A stretch of DNA of 29,762 nucleotides from JBLHOS01 sp047623825 (GTDB taxonomy: Bacteria; Pseudomonadota; Alphaproteobacteria; Rhodobacterales; Rhodobacteraceae): assembly GCA_047623825.1 (NCBI GenBank), contig JBLHOS010000034.1, forward strand, positions 1-29,762. Direction: 5' to 3'. Every line of letters starts with the position of its first letter. Positions within the stretch are counted from its first letter, which is position 1. The position numbers and the translations under genes were made by a program. This document shows positions 1 through 8,397 of the stretch, piece after piece. The notes below the pieces were generated by a model, which was not told the DNA's origin, made no database searches, and saw only the letters and a program-made list of their open reading frames with translations.

Positions 1-55
1 CCCATATCTCGGCTCGCTGCTCAGCCGAATAGTAAATCCTGCGACGATACTTCAT
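1..55 (-). CDS. IS30-like transposase, N-terminal 18 codons only
   Basis: Reading the minus strand from the ATG at 55-53 gives MKYRRRIYYSAEQRAEIW, open to the window edge. This resembles the start of IS30-group transposases of Rhodobacteraceae, whose N-terminus carries a helix-turn-helix that recognises the element ends. A plausible Shine-Dalgarno (GGAG) lies about 8 bases upstream. The catalytic DDE region lies outside the window, so it is unknown whether the gene is intact. Its reading frame is too short here for any automatic length cut-off. The family call is from memory of related sequences and is moderately certain. Confidence 0.6.
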   Translation of the reverse strand, partial: MKYRRRIYYSAEQRAEIW

Positions 56-109
56 GGCCAACACTCCATCTCTTCCTAAAGATTAAGGTGTTGCGTCCGC
101 CGGTTGAGA
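1..109 (-). mobile_element. End of an IS30-like insertion sequence (continues past left edge)
   Basis: The first ~110 bases hold the beginning of a transposase gene reading leftwards. Behind it is a terminal-repeat-like sequence at about 87-109 (GGTGTTGCGTCCGCCGGTTG on the plus strand). From about 110 rightwards the sequence instead resembles a universal stress protein fragment, so the element boundary is placed near 109. Only one end is inside the window, so the second inverted repeat and the target duplication cannot be checked. The family assignment rests on the 18 visible transposase residues. Confidence 0.6.
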
Positions 110-389
110 CCACCGCTCGAAGCGGACATTCTCTGCAGGTGCGCGGTGGAAATGTTACAATGCCGAGAACGGACATCAGCTCACTCGATAACAGCTTTAT
201 CGCCTCATATTGGGCACCGTCGATATGCTCCAATTTCGCGTAACTCTGTAGTTCGCTGGAAACCCTTGGCGCCTGACGGGGTCGCATCACAGTCAGGATG
301 AAAATCTTGTCACGACTTGCAGCGGCAATCTCAACAGCTTTGAGCGAATGGCCTGAACCATCGACGGCAACTAAAAGGTTCTCGGTCGT
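110..389 (-). pseudogene. Universal stress protein (UspA family) N-terminal remnant
   Basis: On the minus strand the frame from about 389 reads TTENLLVAVDGSGHSLKAVE, then IAAASRDKIFILTVMRPRQ. This is the first beta strand, the VDGS-type turn and the second strand of a UspA-fold protein. A stop (TAA, 392-390) lies directly upstream and the codon where an ATG is expected is ACG (389-387), suggesting a lost start. Similarity fades after roughly 60-70 residues, and the frame then runs into the IS terminal repeat, so the nucleotide-binding C-terminal half is absent. I read it as a gene broken by the adjacent element and then decaying. No intact downstream half is visible. It is unlikely to make a functional protein. 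Confidence 0.55.
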
Positions 390-647
390 TTAGGTCTGCA
401 CTGCAATGACCGCTAAATCGCCATGCGGCGCCATTTCGGATAAGGTACGCGTAAACCCATGAAAAGATATCCATATGATCCGCCCAACACCTAGCCGGAG
501 CCAACAGCTCCTTGCTGGTTACTCAATCGTTATATCGTCCCTGCGGGCTAGAGTCTGTTCGTCATTCCTGCAGTCAGTTTTAAGATCGGGTGCTTTGTTG
601 TCATGATCGCCCATTTCCGAGAGGATTAGGAAGGTCTGGCTTGCTTC
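390..647. other. Non-coding stretch between usp remnant and cobO
   Basis: No recognisable gene lies here on either strand. A 31-codon minus-strand ORF (519-614) has rare codons and no convincing ribosome binding site, so it was not called. A short inverted repeat GGAGC-CAACA-GCTCC sits at 497-511. An 8-bp inverted repeat (TTAGGAAG 626-633 / CTTCCTAA 644-651) overlaps the cobO stop codon. It could act as a weak terminator for the minus-strand genes, but no T-run follows it. Confidence 0.4.
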
Positions 648-651
648 CTAA
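626..651 (-). terminator. Possible weak hairpin at the cobO stop codon
   Basis: Perfect 8-bp inverted repeat, TTAGGAAG / CTTCCTAA, with a 10-base loop. It begins inside the TAG stop region of cobO. No uridine tract follows on the minus strand, so intrinsic termination is doubtful. It could instead protect the 3' end of the transcript. Confidence 0.25.
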
Positions 652-1256
652 AATTCCACGCCGATCTGTGCCTTGATGCCAGCGCGGAACGGATGCTTGA
701 TCAGCTCCATCTCGGTTACCAGATCCGCCACCTCAATCAGCTCATCCTTGGCGTTACGGCCAGTCAGAACGACATGGGTCATCTCTGGCTTTTCAGCCGC
801 AAGGAATGCCACAACTTCATTGATATCCAGATAGTCGTAACGCAGCGCGATGTTGATCTCATCCAGCAGCACCATTGTGTTTGCAGGATTGCGGATCAGC
901 TCCTTGGCCTTTTCCCAGGCTGCGGCAGCCATCTCCATGTCGCGGGTCTTATCCTGAGTTTCCCATGTAAAGCCTTCGCCCATTGTATGGAACGCGCAGA
1001 TGTCGGTGAACTTCGATAAGATAAGATCACGCTCACCCGTGCTCATCCCGCCCTTGATGAACTGCACCACGGCGCATTGCATGTCGTGCGCGATGCAGCG
1101 AAAGATCATGCCAAAAGCAGCCGAGGATTTGCCCTTACCCTTACCTGTATGCACGATAATCAGACCCTTTTTATCGGTCTTTGTCGCCATGATCTTGTCG
1201 CGCGCAACCTTCTTTTTGGCCATTTTCATCGCGTGGCGTTCGGTATCTTCGCTCAT
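648..1256 (-). CDS. cobO: Cob(I)yrinic acid a,c-diamide adenosyltransferase CobO
   Basis: Transfers the 5'-deoxyadenosyl group of ATP to cobalt(I) of cobyrinic acid a,c-diamide, forming the Co-C bond of adenosylcobalamin; cytosolic. The 202-residue protein matches the CobO/BtuR/CobA family in length. It carries the family P-loop GKGKGKSS at residues 38-45 preceded by a short basic N-terminus. The strand LLDEIN follows, then the LTGRNA segment, and the usual tail ending in GIKAQIGVEF. It is the last gene of the minus-strand block and starts 11 bases after lrgB ends, so it is probably cotranscribed with lrgAB. No truncation is seen. The function is highly secure. Confidence 0.95.
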   Translation of the reverse strand: MSEDTERHAMKMAKKKVARDKIMATKTDKKGLIIVHTGKGKGKSSAAFGMIFRCIAHDMQCAVVQFIKGGMSTGERDLILSKFTDICAFHTMGEGFTWETQDKTRDMEMAAAAWEKAKELIRNPANTMVLLDEINIALRYDYLDINEVVAFLAAEKPEMTHVVLTGRNAKDELIEVADLVTEMELIKHPFRAGIKAQIGVEF

Positions 1257-1267
1257 CTACTGTCTCC

Positions 1268-1981
1268 CTAAATCAATGATACAATCAGCGGTGCCAGCAG
1301 CGCCGTCAAGATTGCGTTAAGTCCCATGCCGATGCCTGAAAAGATCCCAGCCGTTTCATTCACCTGAAACGCGCGGGCCGTGCCCAAACCGTGGGCCGCA
1401 ACGCCAACGGCAAAACCGCGTGCGCGCCAATCTTTGACACCAAGGGCATTCAGCAGTGGTGTCACTGTAATGGCCCCAATAATCCCAGTCAGAATGACCA
1501 AGACCGCCGTCAAGGTCGGAGAACCACCGATGCTCTGAGATACGCCCATTGCCACTGGTGCTGTCGCAGATTTTGGGGCTAGCGCCAGTAACATTACGCG
1601 GTCTAGCCCTAAGACCCACCCGATCCCAAGTGCCGACCCCATTGCGGTGATTGATCCCGCAAATAATGCACACATCATTGGAACCAATGACTTTCTGACC
1701 CGAACCAAATTGGCGTAAAGCGGTACTGCCAAGGCAACCGTCGCTGGCCCCAGCAAGAAGTGCACAAATTGCGCCCCTTCAAAATAACGTTGGTAAGGTG
1801 TAGCGGTCAGGTACAAGACGACCGCCAGCAACAAAACTGCAATCAAAACTGGGTTCGTCAGTGGGTTGCGGTTGCAGGCTTTACTGATCGCATCGCCAAT
1901 CAAATAAGCGGCCAATGTCGCCGTCAACCAGATCAATGGCTCTTCGCTTAGATAGGACCAAAGCAGGGAGACATCACTCAT
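1268..1981 (-). CDS. lrgB: LrgB/CidB family membrane protein
   Basis: A 237-residue polytopic inner-membrane protein of the LrgB/CidB/YohK family. It is hydrophobic throughout, with about six to eight predicted membrane segments. The motif-rich region around residues 130-160 (APKSATAPVAMGVSQSIGG) is the family's most conserved stretch. Family members have been linked to control of murein hydrolases and cell lysis, and some to transport of small organic acids such as pyruvate or glycolate. The substrate here is unknown. The start overlaps the end of lrgA by 8 bases, so the two are translationally coupled. cobO follows after 11 bases, an unusual partner. Confidence 0.9.
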   Translation of the reverse strand: MSDVSLLWSYLSEEPLIWLTATLAAYLIGDAISKACNRNPLTNPVLIAVLLLAVVLYLTATPYQRYFEGAQFVHFLLGPATVALAVPLYANLVRVRKSLVPMMCALFAGSITAMGSALGIGWVLGLDRVMLLALAPKSATAPVAMGVSQSIGGSPTLTAVLVILTGIIGAITVTPLLNALGVKDWRARGFAVGVAAHGLGTARAFQVNETAGIFSGIGMGLNAILTALLAPLIVSLI

Positions 1982-2327
1982 CAGTTTGTCCGATCCATTT
2001 TGCTAAGCATTCGAAGGTCAGCGCACCGACCGCAATTGCCAGAACAGTTGACCCAAAAAGTGTCGCAATCAGCGCGGGTCCGGCTGAGGAGATCAGGTCC
2101 AGATGTCCCACGATGCCCACACCCGCTGGAACAAATAGCAATGATAGATGCGCCAGAAGTCCTGTGGCCGTCGGATGGATTGCAGCGGCCGCCTTGGGAA
2201 AGCCAATGAAGAAGATTAAGATTAGCGCTAATCCCAGCACGGGACCTGGCAAAATTGGCAGGAATGTGCGCGAAAGCACTTCACCGATCAGCTGAAAGAT
2301 GAGCAGGGTCGCAAAGTGCAGGATCAT
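1974..2327 (-). CDS. lrgA: CidA/LrgA family membrane protein
   Basis: A small holin-like integral membrane protein of 117 residues with four hydrophobic segments. The family signature LPGPVLGLALI is near the N-terminus. It is the usual partner of LrgB. I chose the ATG at 2327 (protein start MILHFATLLIFQL) because it matches the family's usual start and has GGAG seven bases upstream. An in-frame ATG at 2351 would add eight residues with a poorer ribosome site. It overlaps lrgB by 8 bases. The physiological role (lysis control or metabolite export) cannot be decided from sequence. Confidence 0.85.
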   Translation of the reverse strand: MILHFATLLIFQLIGEVLSRTFLPILPGPVLGLALILIFFIGFPKAAAAIHPTATGLLAHLSLLFVPAGVGIVGHLDLISSAGPALIATLFGSTVLAIAVGALTFECLAKWIGQTDE

Positions 2328-2560
2328 CGGCGCGCTCCATTTTGGCGTCATCTATGCCTATCGGACCCGAGGCAGCGGCGAAAGCCGCACACGCACAACC
2401 GCGCCAGTCCTGCGCCAATTGCCATTCGAAACGCCCATGAATGTTGTCACAAAGGCCACATATTGGCGGTGGCAGCTGCCACAATAGCAATAGAAACGCT
2501 ATTTTTCAGTGCCGCCATACTCAAACGTCACATCACCAGACAGGCAATGTTCAGATAAGG
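2328..2560. other. Gap between the cobN-linked GNAT and lrgA
   Basis: About 230 bases with no convincing gene. A 23-codon minus-strand ORF (2447-2518, beginning MAALKNSVSIAI) has only a weak ribosome site and is not called. If lrgAB-cobO has its own promoter it should be here, but no clear -35/-10 pair was found by eye. Confidence 0.35.
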
Positions 2561-3025
2561 TCATAATAGGGTCTTTTCACAGGTAACCGACGTTGGACGA
2601 TCATAGCCCGGATGCGCCGTTTCGCCAACTTTGACAAAGCCTAGATGGGCGAACATCGCCTGATTTTCCACAAGTTCGATCCGGGCTTCCAGCCGGAGCG
2701 TCACCAATTTACGCGCCCGCGCCCGTGTTTCGGCCACGCTGACCAGCTGCCGTGCCAGACCTGATCCTTGGGCCTCTTTGGTCACGGCCAATTTTCCCAG
2801 ATATAGGCAATCTTCTTTAGGGCTCAGAAAAATACAGGCTTGGATTGGCGTTCCGATGACCCAGATTTCACCGCGGCGGGCTTGATCCACAATTGTCTCA
2901 ACGCTCACCGCCTTCACCGAGGATGAAGGGTCAATACGACCCTCCATATAGGCAAAAGTAGTCTGTATAAGAGCCAAAACCTCAGGCAGTTCCGTACTGC
3001 TTGGCACCAACCTGCGCGCCGTCAT
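2561..3025 (-). CDS. GNAT-family N-acetyltransferase, coupled to cobN
   Basis: A 154-residue protein with the GCN5-related acetyltransferase fold. The strand LYLGKLAVT is followed by the acetyl-CoA pyrophosphate loop EAQGSGLARQLV (near residue 87), then the C-terminal strand-helix LVENQAMFAHLGFVKVGE. The acceptor substrate is not identifiable. Its ATG overlaps the cobN stop codon (ATGA, 3022-3025), so it is translated with the late cobaltochelatase subunit. That placement suggests, but does not show, a role near corrinoid synthesis. It differs clearly from the other GNAT between cobW and cobN, so the two are not a recent duplication. Confidence 0.85.
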   Translation of the reverse strand: MTARRLVPSSTELPEVLALIQTTFAYMEGRIDPSSSVKAVSVETIVDQARRGEIWVIGTPIQACIFLSPKEDCLYLGKLAVTKEAQGSGLARQLVSVAETRARARKLVTLRLEARIELVENQAMFAHLGFVKVGETAHPGYDRPTSVTCEKTLL

Positions 3026-6000
3026 TGCAAGATTTGGGCCAGCCGAGCGCGGGCAGAGTTAGACCGTGGTTGCCAAAGATCACGATCAATCGCCTCCTGT
3101 AGGCGTTCGGCAATTTCGCGCAGGGCGGGCGTGTTATGATCCGCGATGAACTCGCGGGTATCGTCATCGGCTAGAATCGCCTCTTCAACCAAATCAAAGT
3201 GATGCGACCGGACAGCACCGGTAGTTGCGGCAAAGGCAAATAGGTAATCGACCGTCGCCGCAATCTCAAACGCACCCTTATAGCCATGGCGCTTTACCCC
3301 CGCGATCCATTTTGGGTTCACAACGCGCGACCTGACAACGCGGCCAATCTCATCCTCAAGCGTGCGGATCACCGGGCGTTCTGGCCGGGAATGGTCGTTG
3401 TGATAAATCGGCCGGTCGCGTCCCTGCAGGGTGCTGATCGCGGCCGCGGCCCCACCCTCAAACTGATAATAGTCATCACTATCAAGCAAATCATGCTCTC
3501 GGTTATCCTGATTTTGCACAATTGCCTCGGCTTGGCTAAGCCGCGCTTCAAACGCTACTCGGTCCCGGGTGCCCTCGGCGTCTGCACCATATGCGTAGCT
3601 GCCCCATTCCAGATATGCTTCTGCCAGATCGGCCTTATCGGCCCAAAGACGTTCGTCAATCATCGCCTGCAAACCGGCACCATATGCACCAGGTTTTGAG
3701 CCAAAGACCCGGTGCATACTCCCGTCTGACCTGGCACGCATGGCAGCAGGGTTCAGATCGTCAGGCTCCTCTAGTGCCATGACGGCGCGGGCGGCACTGT
3801 CTACAAGGGCGATCTGCTGGGGAAACGCATCGCGAAAAAAGCCAGAAACACGCAAGGTGACATCAACACGTGGGCGACCCAAAACTCCCTGCGGTAAGAT
3901 CTCAAACCCGGTAACGCGGCGGTTGGCATTGTCCCATTTTGGCTTCACGCCCATCAGCGCCAGACATTGCGCGATGTCATCGCCACCAGTGCGCATATTG
4001 GCTGTGCCCCAAGCGGTCAGCAGCAGGCTGCGGGGCCAGTCGCCGTGGATTTGTAGGTGTTTTTCAATTAGCAAATTTGCCGATTTCCAACCGAGCTTCC
4101 ACGCGGTCGGCGTCGGCACAGCACGACTGTCGACAGAATAAAAATTGCGCCCGGTGGGTAGGACATCTAGCCGCCCGCGTGTCGGTGCGCCTGAGGGCCC
4201 TGGCGCCAAAAATTTGCCATCAAGAGCCTGCAATAGACCCGTGCCCTCGGCTGGACCGGACGCCGCGACCGCAGGGCGGATCGAATTCTGGATCTCTTCC
4301 AGAACCGCTTTGGTTTGTGGGCCGGGAGCCGTCAGAGTGTCAGCAATCAAGATCGCGGAGTATAGCTCCAACCGCTCAATCGTGTCGCCATAGCTGCGCC
4401 AGGTGTCTGTGCTGACACCAATTAATTCTTTTGGGCGTGGGCCCGTCCAAGGGGTGGCCATTTCAGCGTCTAGTGGATCAAAATTCAGTCCGAAATCCGC
4501 CGCCAATGCGCGCATCAATGAGGCATCGCCGCCTTTTCCGTCCCCGCGCGGAACACGCGCCAGCGCCTGAACCAGATCACGCTCCAGCCTGTCGGTCGGG
4601 GATTGGCCAAAGATATGCAAGCCATCGCGGATTTGGGCTTCTTTTAATTCACACAGATAGGCATCAAGCTTAGCCAAATCAGTGTCTTCATCCTCCCCGG
4701 TCATGCCAACATCAAGGTTCAGTCCTGAGGTGGCGCTAAGTGACAGGATTTCACGGCGCAGATGTAGGATACGGCGCGGATCAATGCCTGCCGCTTCGTA
4801 ATACTCGTCAACCAATGCTTCTAAATCGCGCAAGGGCCCATAGGTTTCCGCCCGCGTCAGAGGGGGGGTCAAATGATCCACGATCACCGCCTGGGCGCGG
4901 CGTTTGGCCTGTGTCCCTTCGCCGGGATCGTTCACGATGAAAGGGTAGATATGGGGCATCGGGCCCAAGGTCACCTCAGGCCAGCATGTGTCTGACAGGG
5001 CAAGCGCCTTGCCGGGCAGCCATTCGAGATTGCCGTGTTTTCCCAAATGTACCAACGCGTGCGCACCCCAGTGATGGCGTAGGTAGAAATAGAACGCCAA
5101 ATAGTTGTGGGGCGGTATCAGATCGGGGGAATGATAGGTTTCTTCTGGGTTGATATTGTAACCGCGAGCGGGTTGCAGCCCGACCAAAATGTTTCCAAAT
5201 TGGTGCAGCGCAAGCTTGAAGCCAGCCCTGGTGTCTGCCTCCGGCGGAAGTTTTGCGGCCAAGAAAAAGGGATCAATTTCGGGTTGGCCCCAACGGTCCT
5301 CTACCTGGCTGCGCACGGATAGTGGCAAGGCACCATAGTGGGATTTATAGACATCTATCGGTAAGGTGACACCGCCGCGACGCTCAAACCGATCGGGCAG
5401 CCAATTCGTCGGCCCAGCCATCAGTTGCTGCATCAACGCGTCGCTATCTGGCGGTATAGGGCCTGTTTGATACCCGGCATCGCCCAAAAGCGATAGCACA
5501 TGAACGGTTGCGGCGGGTGTATCAAGACCGACACCATTGGCTAATCGGCCGTCCTTATTAGGGTAATTCGCCAATATTAGAGCCGTTTTTCGATCTTGCG
5601 GAGCAGTTCGGCGGAGCCGTGCCCAATTGGCCGCAAGTTCAGCCACAAAACTGATCCGGTCCCCCCGTGCGCGGTATGTTGCGATCGGGCATTCGGTCGC
5701 TTCGTCAAAGAATGCTTCGCCCTTAAAACTGACTGCGCGCGACAAGATCCGGCCATCGACCTCTGGCAGGGCGACGTTCATCGCGATGTCGCGGGCCGAC
5801 AGACCTGTTTTACCGTCTTCCCACGCGGCTTCGGATGAGCTGGCCAGCACCACCTGAAAGATTGGGGCATCATTTGCTTGCGCCATTGTCAGCGGGTTGG
5901 AAGGGCCATGATCGCCGTGGGTGTTTCCAACAGCAAACGAGGTGGCGTTCAGGATTACCTCGGGCCGGGCCTGTTCAAAGAGATGTTGCAGCGTAGCCGT

Positions 6001-6735
6001 CGAAACAGGGTCTTTTAATGAGGCTACAAAGATTGGCAGCGGGTTTAGGCCCGCGCGCAACAATGCCTTGGTCAGCCGGTTGATCGGGTTCAGGCCGGCG
6101 CCCTGCACCAAGGCGCGGTAAAAGATCAGCGGTACTACTGGCGCGCCATCGGTCCAAGCCTGTTTTGCGGCTGAAAGATCCGCTACACCTGCACCAGGCC
6201 AATACACCCCGGCCCGCAGCAGCGGGCTGGCAGCGATCGGTTTATCGCCGCCATCCAGCATGGTTTTGGCATAGCGCAGGAAGTTGCCAGAATTCTCGGG
6301 TCCGCCTTCAACCAGATAGGCCCAAAGGGCGTCATAATCCTGCTCGGAAATGGTTGATAGGCCGCGCAATTCGCCATCTGGCTTGTCGTCGCCAGGAAGG
6401 GCAGCAAACGGGATGCCTGCGTCATGTAGGTGGGCTGCATACTGTTCCATGCCGTAGCGCCAATAGCCAGTACCACCCAGCACGCGCGCAATCACCATCC
6501 GGGATTTTGATGCACAAGTGTCAATATGAAGATCGACGGACATGGGATGCATCAGGTGCATTAGGCTGGCCAATCGCAGACCTGGCGGGTCTGCCATTTC
6601 AGCGCGCGCTTCAGACAAGGCCGCAAGCTCAGTATCGGCAGCTGAGATCACCACTAGATCAGATGGCGTCTGACCCAGATCAACCGGCTCTTTTCCATCA
6701 TCAATGCTGCCGGGGGTCGCTGCGAGAAGATGCAT
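3022..6735 (-). CDS. cobN: Cobaltochelatase subunit CobN
   Basis: The large porphyrin-binding subunit of the aerobic-type cobaltochelatase. With CobS and CobT it inserts cobalt(II) into hydrogenobyrinic acid a,c-diamide using ATP. At 1237 residues it is full length for the family (related to BchH/ChlH of magnesium chelatase). The N-terminus MHLLAATPGSIDDG is typical. Conserved blocks include HLGKHGNLEWLPGKA (residues 563-577) and NDPGEGTQAKRR (602-613). No frameshift or internal stop is seen. CobS and CobT are not in the window. It follows the upstream GNAT by about 60 bases and overlaps the downstream GNAT by 4. It is probably under the cbtB riboswitch promoter if the transcript extends this far. 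Confidence 0.96.
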   Translation of the reverse strand: MHLLAATPGSIDDGKEPVDLGQTPSDLVVISAADTELAALSEARAEMADPPGLRLASLMHLMHPMSVDLHIDTCASKSRMVIARVLGGTGYWRYGMEQYAAHLHDAGIPFAALPGDDKPDGELRGLSTISEQDYDALWAYLVEGGPENSGNFLRYAKTMLDGGDKPIAASPLLRAGVYWPGAGVADLSAAKQAWTDGAPVVPLIFYRALVQGAGLNPINRLTKALLRAGLNPLPIFVASLKDPVSTATLQHLFEQARPEVILNATSFAVGNTHGDHGPSNPLTMAQANDAPIFQVVLASSSEAAWEDGKTGLSARDIAMNVALPEVDGRILSRAVSFKGEAFFDEATECPIATYRARGDRISFVAELAANWARLRRTAPQDRKTALILANYPNKDGRLANGVGLDTPAATVHVLSLLGDAGYQTGPIPPDSDALMQQLMAGPTNWLPDRFERRGGVTLPIDVYKSHYGALPLSVRSQVEDRWGQPEIDPFFLAAKLPPEADTRAGFKLALHQFGNILVGLQPARGYNINPEETYHSPDLIPPHNYLAFYFYLRHHWGAHALVHLGKHGNLEWLPGKALALSDTCWPEVTLGPMPHIYPFIVNDPGEGTQAKRRAQAVIVDHLTPPLTRAETYGPLRDLEALVDEYYEAAGIDPRRILHLRREILSLSATSGLNLDVGMTGEDEDTDLAKLDAYLCELKEAQIRDGLHIFGQSPTDRLERDLVQALARVPRGDGKGGDASLMRALAADFGLNFDPLDAEMATPWTGPRPKELIGVSTDTWRSYGDTIERLELYSAILIADTLTAPGPQTKAVLEEIQNSIRPAVAASGPAEGTGLLQALDGKFLAPGPSGAPTRGRLDVLPTGRNFYSVDSRAVPTPTAWKLGWKSANLLIEKHLQIHGDWPRSLLLTAWGTANMRTGGDDIAQCLALMGVKPKWDNANRRVTGFEILPQGVLGRPRVDVTLRVSGFFRDAFPQQIALVDSAARAVMALEEPDDLNPAAMRARSDGSMHRVFGSKPGAYGAGLQAMIDERLWADKADLAEAYLEWGSYAYGADAEGTRDRVAFEARLSQAEAIVQNQDNREHDLLDSDDYYQFEGGAAAAISTLQGRDRPIYHNDHSRPERPVIRTLEDEIGRVVRSRVVNPKWIAGVKRHGYKGAFEIAATVDYLFAFAATTGAVRSHHFDLVEEAILADDDTREFIADHNTPALREIAERLQEAIDRDLWQPRSNSARARLAQILQ

Positions 6736-6795
6736 TTGGGAGCCTTGGCTGTAGGGTCGCGAACTGGTGAGTATTCAGACTAGGTAATAGGACGG

Positions 6796-7251
6796 TCAGA
6801 GCTGCTTTTGCATAAAGACAGAATGCCGAGCTTCGACATAGTTTCCAAACGGGCCGCAGATGGCAAAGCCCTGTCGCGCGTACAGACGATGCGCTGCATA
6901 AAGCGTGTCACCCGTTTCAAGGTTAAGCTGCGATACCCCAATGACGCCAGCCTCAACCTCAACCCGGTCAAGCAATTGTGTACCAACGGCTTTGCCGCGT
7001 GCGGCAGGGTCGACAAACATCGATTTGATTTCGCAATACCCGTCAAACTGGGCCAGAGCGATACAGCCCAGATATTCATCCTGCTGCTGGGCCACAAAGA
7101 AACCGATATGAGGTGCACAAAGCGCGTTAACTGAGAGGCAGTGATTCGCCTCTGCTGGGTAGAGGCTTGCCATCAGGGAGTGGCTTGCTTGCAGCAACGC
7201 AGTGGCCCGAGGATCGCGCGGATCCGCGGGCTGGATCGAAGTCATGTTCAT
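6796..7251 (-). CDS. GNAT-family N-acetyltransferase between cobW and cobN
   Basis: A 151-residue acetyltransferase-fold protein. The conserved middle strand IKSMFVDPAARGKAVGTQLL carries the acetyl-CoA binding loop (R-G-K-A-V-G). The C-terminal strand YAAHRLYARQGFAICGPFG is typical of small PanZ/YjgM-like GNATs. The substrate is unknown. The ATG at 7251 overlaps the cobW stop (ATGA); a second ATG two codons later is also possible. Position between cobW and cobN makes it part of the cobalamin operon. It may acetylate a small amine or a protein; nothing in the sequence decides which. Confidence 0.85.
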   Translation of the reverse strand: MNMTSIQPADPRDPRATALLQASHSLMASLYPAEANHCLSVNALCAPHIGFFVAQQQDEYLGCIALAQFDGYCEIKSMFVDPAARGKAVGTQLLDRVEVEAGVIGVSQLNLETGDTLYAAHRLYARQGFAICGPFGNYVEARHSVFMQKQL

Positions 7252-8339
7252 GCGCGCAAAGCGGCCGTAATCGCCGCCTGATCCAGACCAGATTGCCCGA
7301 TCACGACCAGTCGCGTGCCGCGCGGTTCGTCTCGGCCAAAAGGCCGGTCGAAATATGTGTCAATCCGGGGCCCAACGGCCTGCACGGTTAGACGCATGGG
7401 TTTGCCAGTAACGGCGGCAAATCCTTTGAGCCGCAAAATATTATGGTGGCGGATTACATCGGCGATCTGCTCGGCAAATGCCTTTGGGTCGGCAATCTCA
7501 TCGCGGTCAACGATGAAGCTTTGAAACGCATCATGGTCATGATCGTGGTGAACATGAACGGTGTCATGATCATCATGGTCGTCGTCCGCATGATCGTCCT
7601 CATCGTGGTGGTGATGGTGATGCACCTCGTGACGTGCGTCCATGTCACCTTCGGCCCCTTTGCCCTGACCAAGCAGAACATCAATCGGCAACACACCCAT
7701 GCTGGTGCGCACCACCTGAACGCCGATCCGCGCCTCTGACTTTAGACGGTCACTTAGGGCTGTGGCGTCCGCATCACTCAATAGGTCAGATTTGTTGACT
7801 ACAACCATGTCTGCACAGGCCATTTGGTCGTCAAAAAGCTCAGACAACGGAGTGTCGTGATCGAGGTTCTCATCCAGTTTGCGCTGGGCATCTACCGCTG
7901 CCACATTATGGGCGAACTGCCCGTCAAATACAGCCTTGGCGTCGACCACAGTAACAACACCGTCGACAGTAACTTTGGTTGAGATACCGGGCCAGTTGAA
8001 GGCGCGGATCAACGGTTGCGGCAAGGCCAGACCCGAAGTTTCAATCACGATATGGTCGGGCGCATCTTCGCGGGCCAACAGCTTTTCCATCGTTGGAATG
8101 AAATCATCGGCCACGGTGCAACAGATGCAGCCGTTCGACAGCTCCATGATGTCTTCCTCGCGGCAAGTTTCATCACCGCAGCCTTTTAGAATATCGCCAT
8201 CGACGCCCAGATCGCCAAACTCATTGATGATCAGCGCGATGCGCCGCCCGTTGGCGTTTGCCAGCATGTGCCGGATCAGGGTGGTCTTACCGGCCCCAAG
8301 AAAACCAGTGACGACGGTGGCGGGAATCTTTGCAGGCAT
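7248..8339 (-). CDS. cobW: CobW, COG0523 GTP-binding metallochaperone
   Basis: A 363-residue G3E-family GTPase. The P-loop GFLGAGKTT is at residues 12-20. The metal-binding CxCC motif (C71, C73, C74 in NGCICCTV), the NKSD base-recognition motif (182-185) and a CobW C-terminal domain after about residue 275 are all present. A His/Asp-rich insertion (237-271) with runs of histidine probably binds metal. CobW proteins are proposed to deliver cobalt for cobalamin synthesis. I start at 8339 (MPAKIPATVV), which matches family N-termini and has GGAG seven bases upstream; an open frame runs upstream but lies antisense to a DUF1636 gene. It is coupled to the following GNAT. Confidence 0.93.
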   Translation of the reverse strand: MPAKIPATVVTGFLGAGKTTLIRHMLANANGRRIALIINEFGDLGVDGDILKGCGDETCREEDIMELSNGCICCTVADDFIPTMEKLLAREDAPDHIVIETSGLALPQPLIRAFNWPGISTKVTVDGVVTVVDAKAVFDGQFAHNVAAVDAQRKLDENLDHDTPLSELFDDQMACADMVVVNKSDLLSDADATALSDRLKSEARIGVQVVRTSMGVLPIDVLLGQGKGAEGDMDARHEVHHHHHHDEDDHADDDHDDHDTVHVHHDHDHDAFQSFIVDRDEIADPKAFAEQIADVIRHHNILRLKGFAAVTGKPMRLTVQAVGPRIDTYFDRPFGRDEPRGTRLVVIGQSGLDQAAITAALRA

Positions 8340-8369
8340 GGGTACGCTCCGGTATGAGTTGAGTTGATG

Positions 8370-8385
8370 TGGCCCATCGGGGCCA
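8370..8385. promoter_or_regulatory. GC-rich hairpin or operator in the cobW/DUF1636 divergent gap
   Basis: In the 58-base gap between the divergent starts of cobW (8339) and the DUF1636 gene (8398) lies a perfect inverted repeat, TGGCCC-ATCG-GGGCCA. It directly precedes the AAAGGA ribosome site of the DUF1636 gene. It could be a dyad operator or an RNA hairpin on either transcript. No -10/-35 pair is obvious in this gap. Confidence 0.3.
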
Positions 8386-8397
8386 GAAAGGAAAGTG

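Noticed and set aside
519..614. 31-codon minus-strand ORF (MGDHDNKAPDL...)
   Set aside because: No ribosome site at a sensible distance, several rare codons and no recognisable family.
2447..2518. 23-codon ORF upstream of lrgA (MAALKNSVSIAI...)
   Set aside because: Too short, weak ribosome site and no context that supports translation.
7525..7640. Repeated cat/gtg pattern in cobW resembling a tandem repeat
   Set aside because: It encodes the His/Asp-rich metal-binding loop and is explained by that low-complexity protein sequence.
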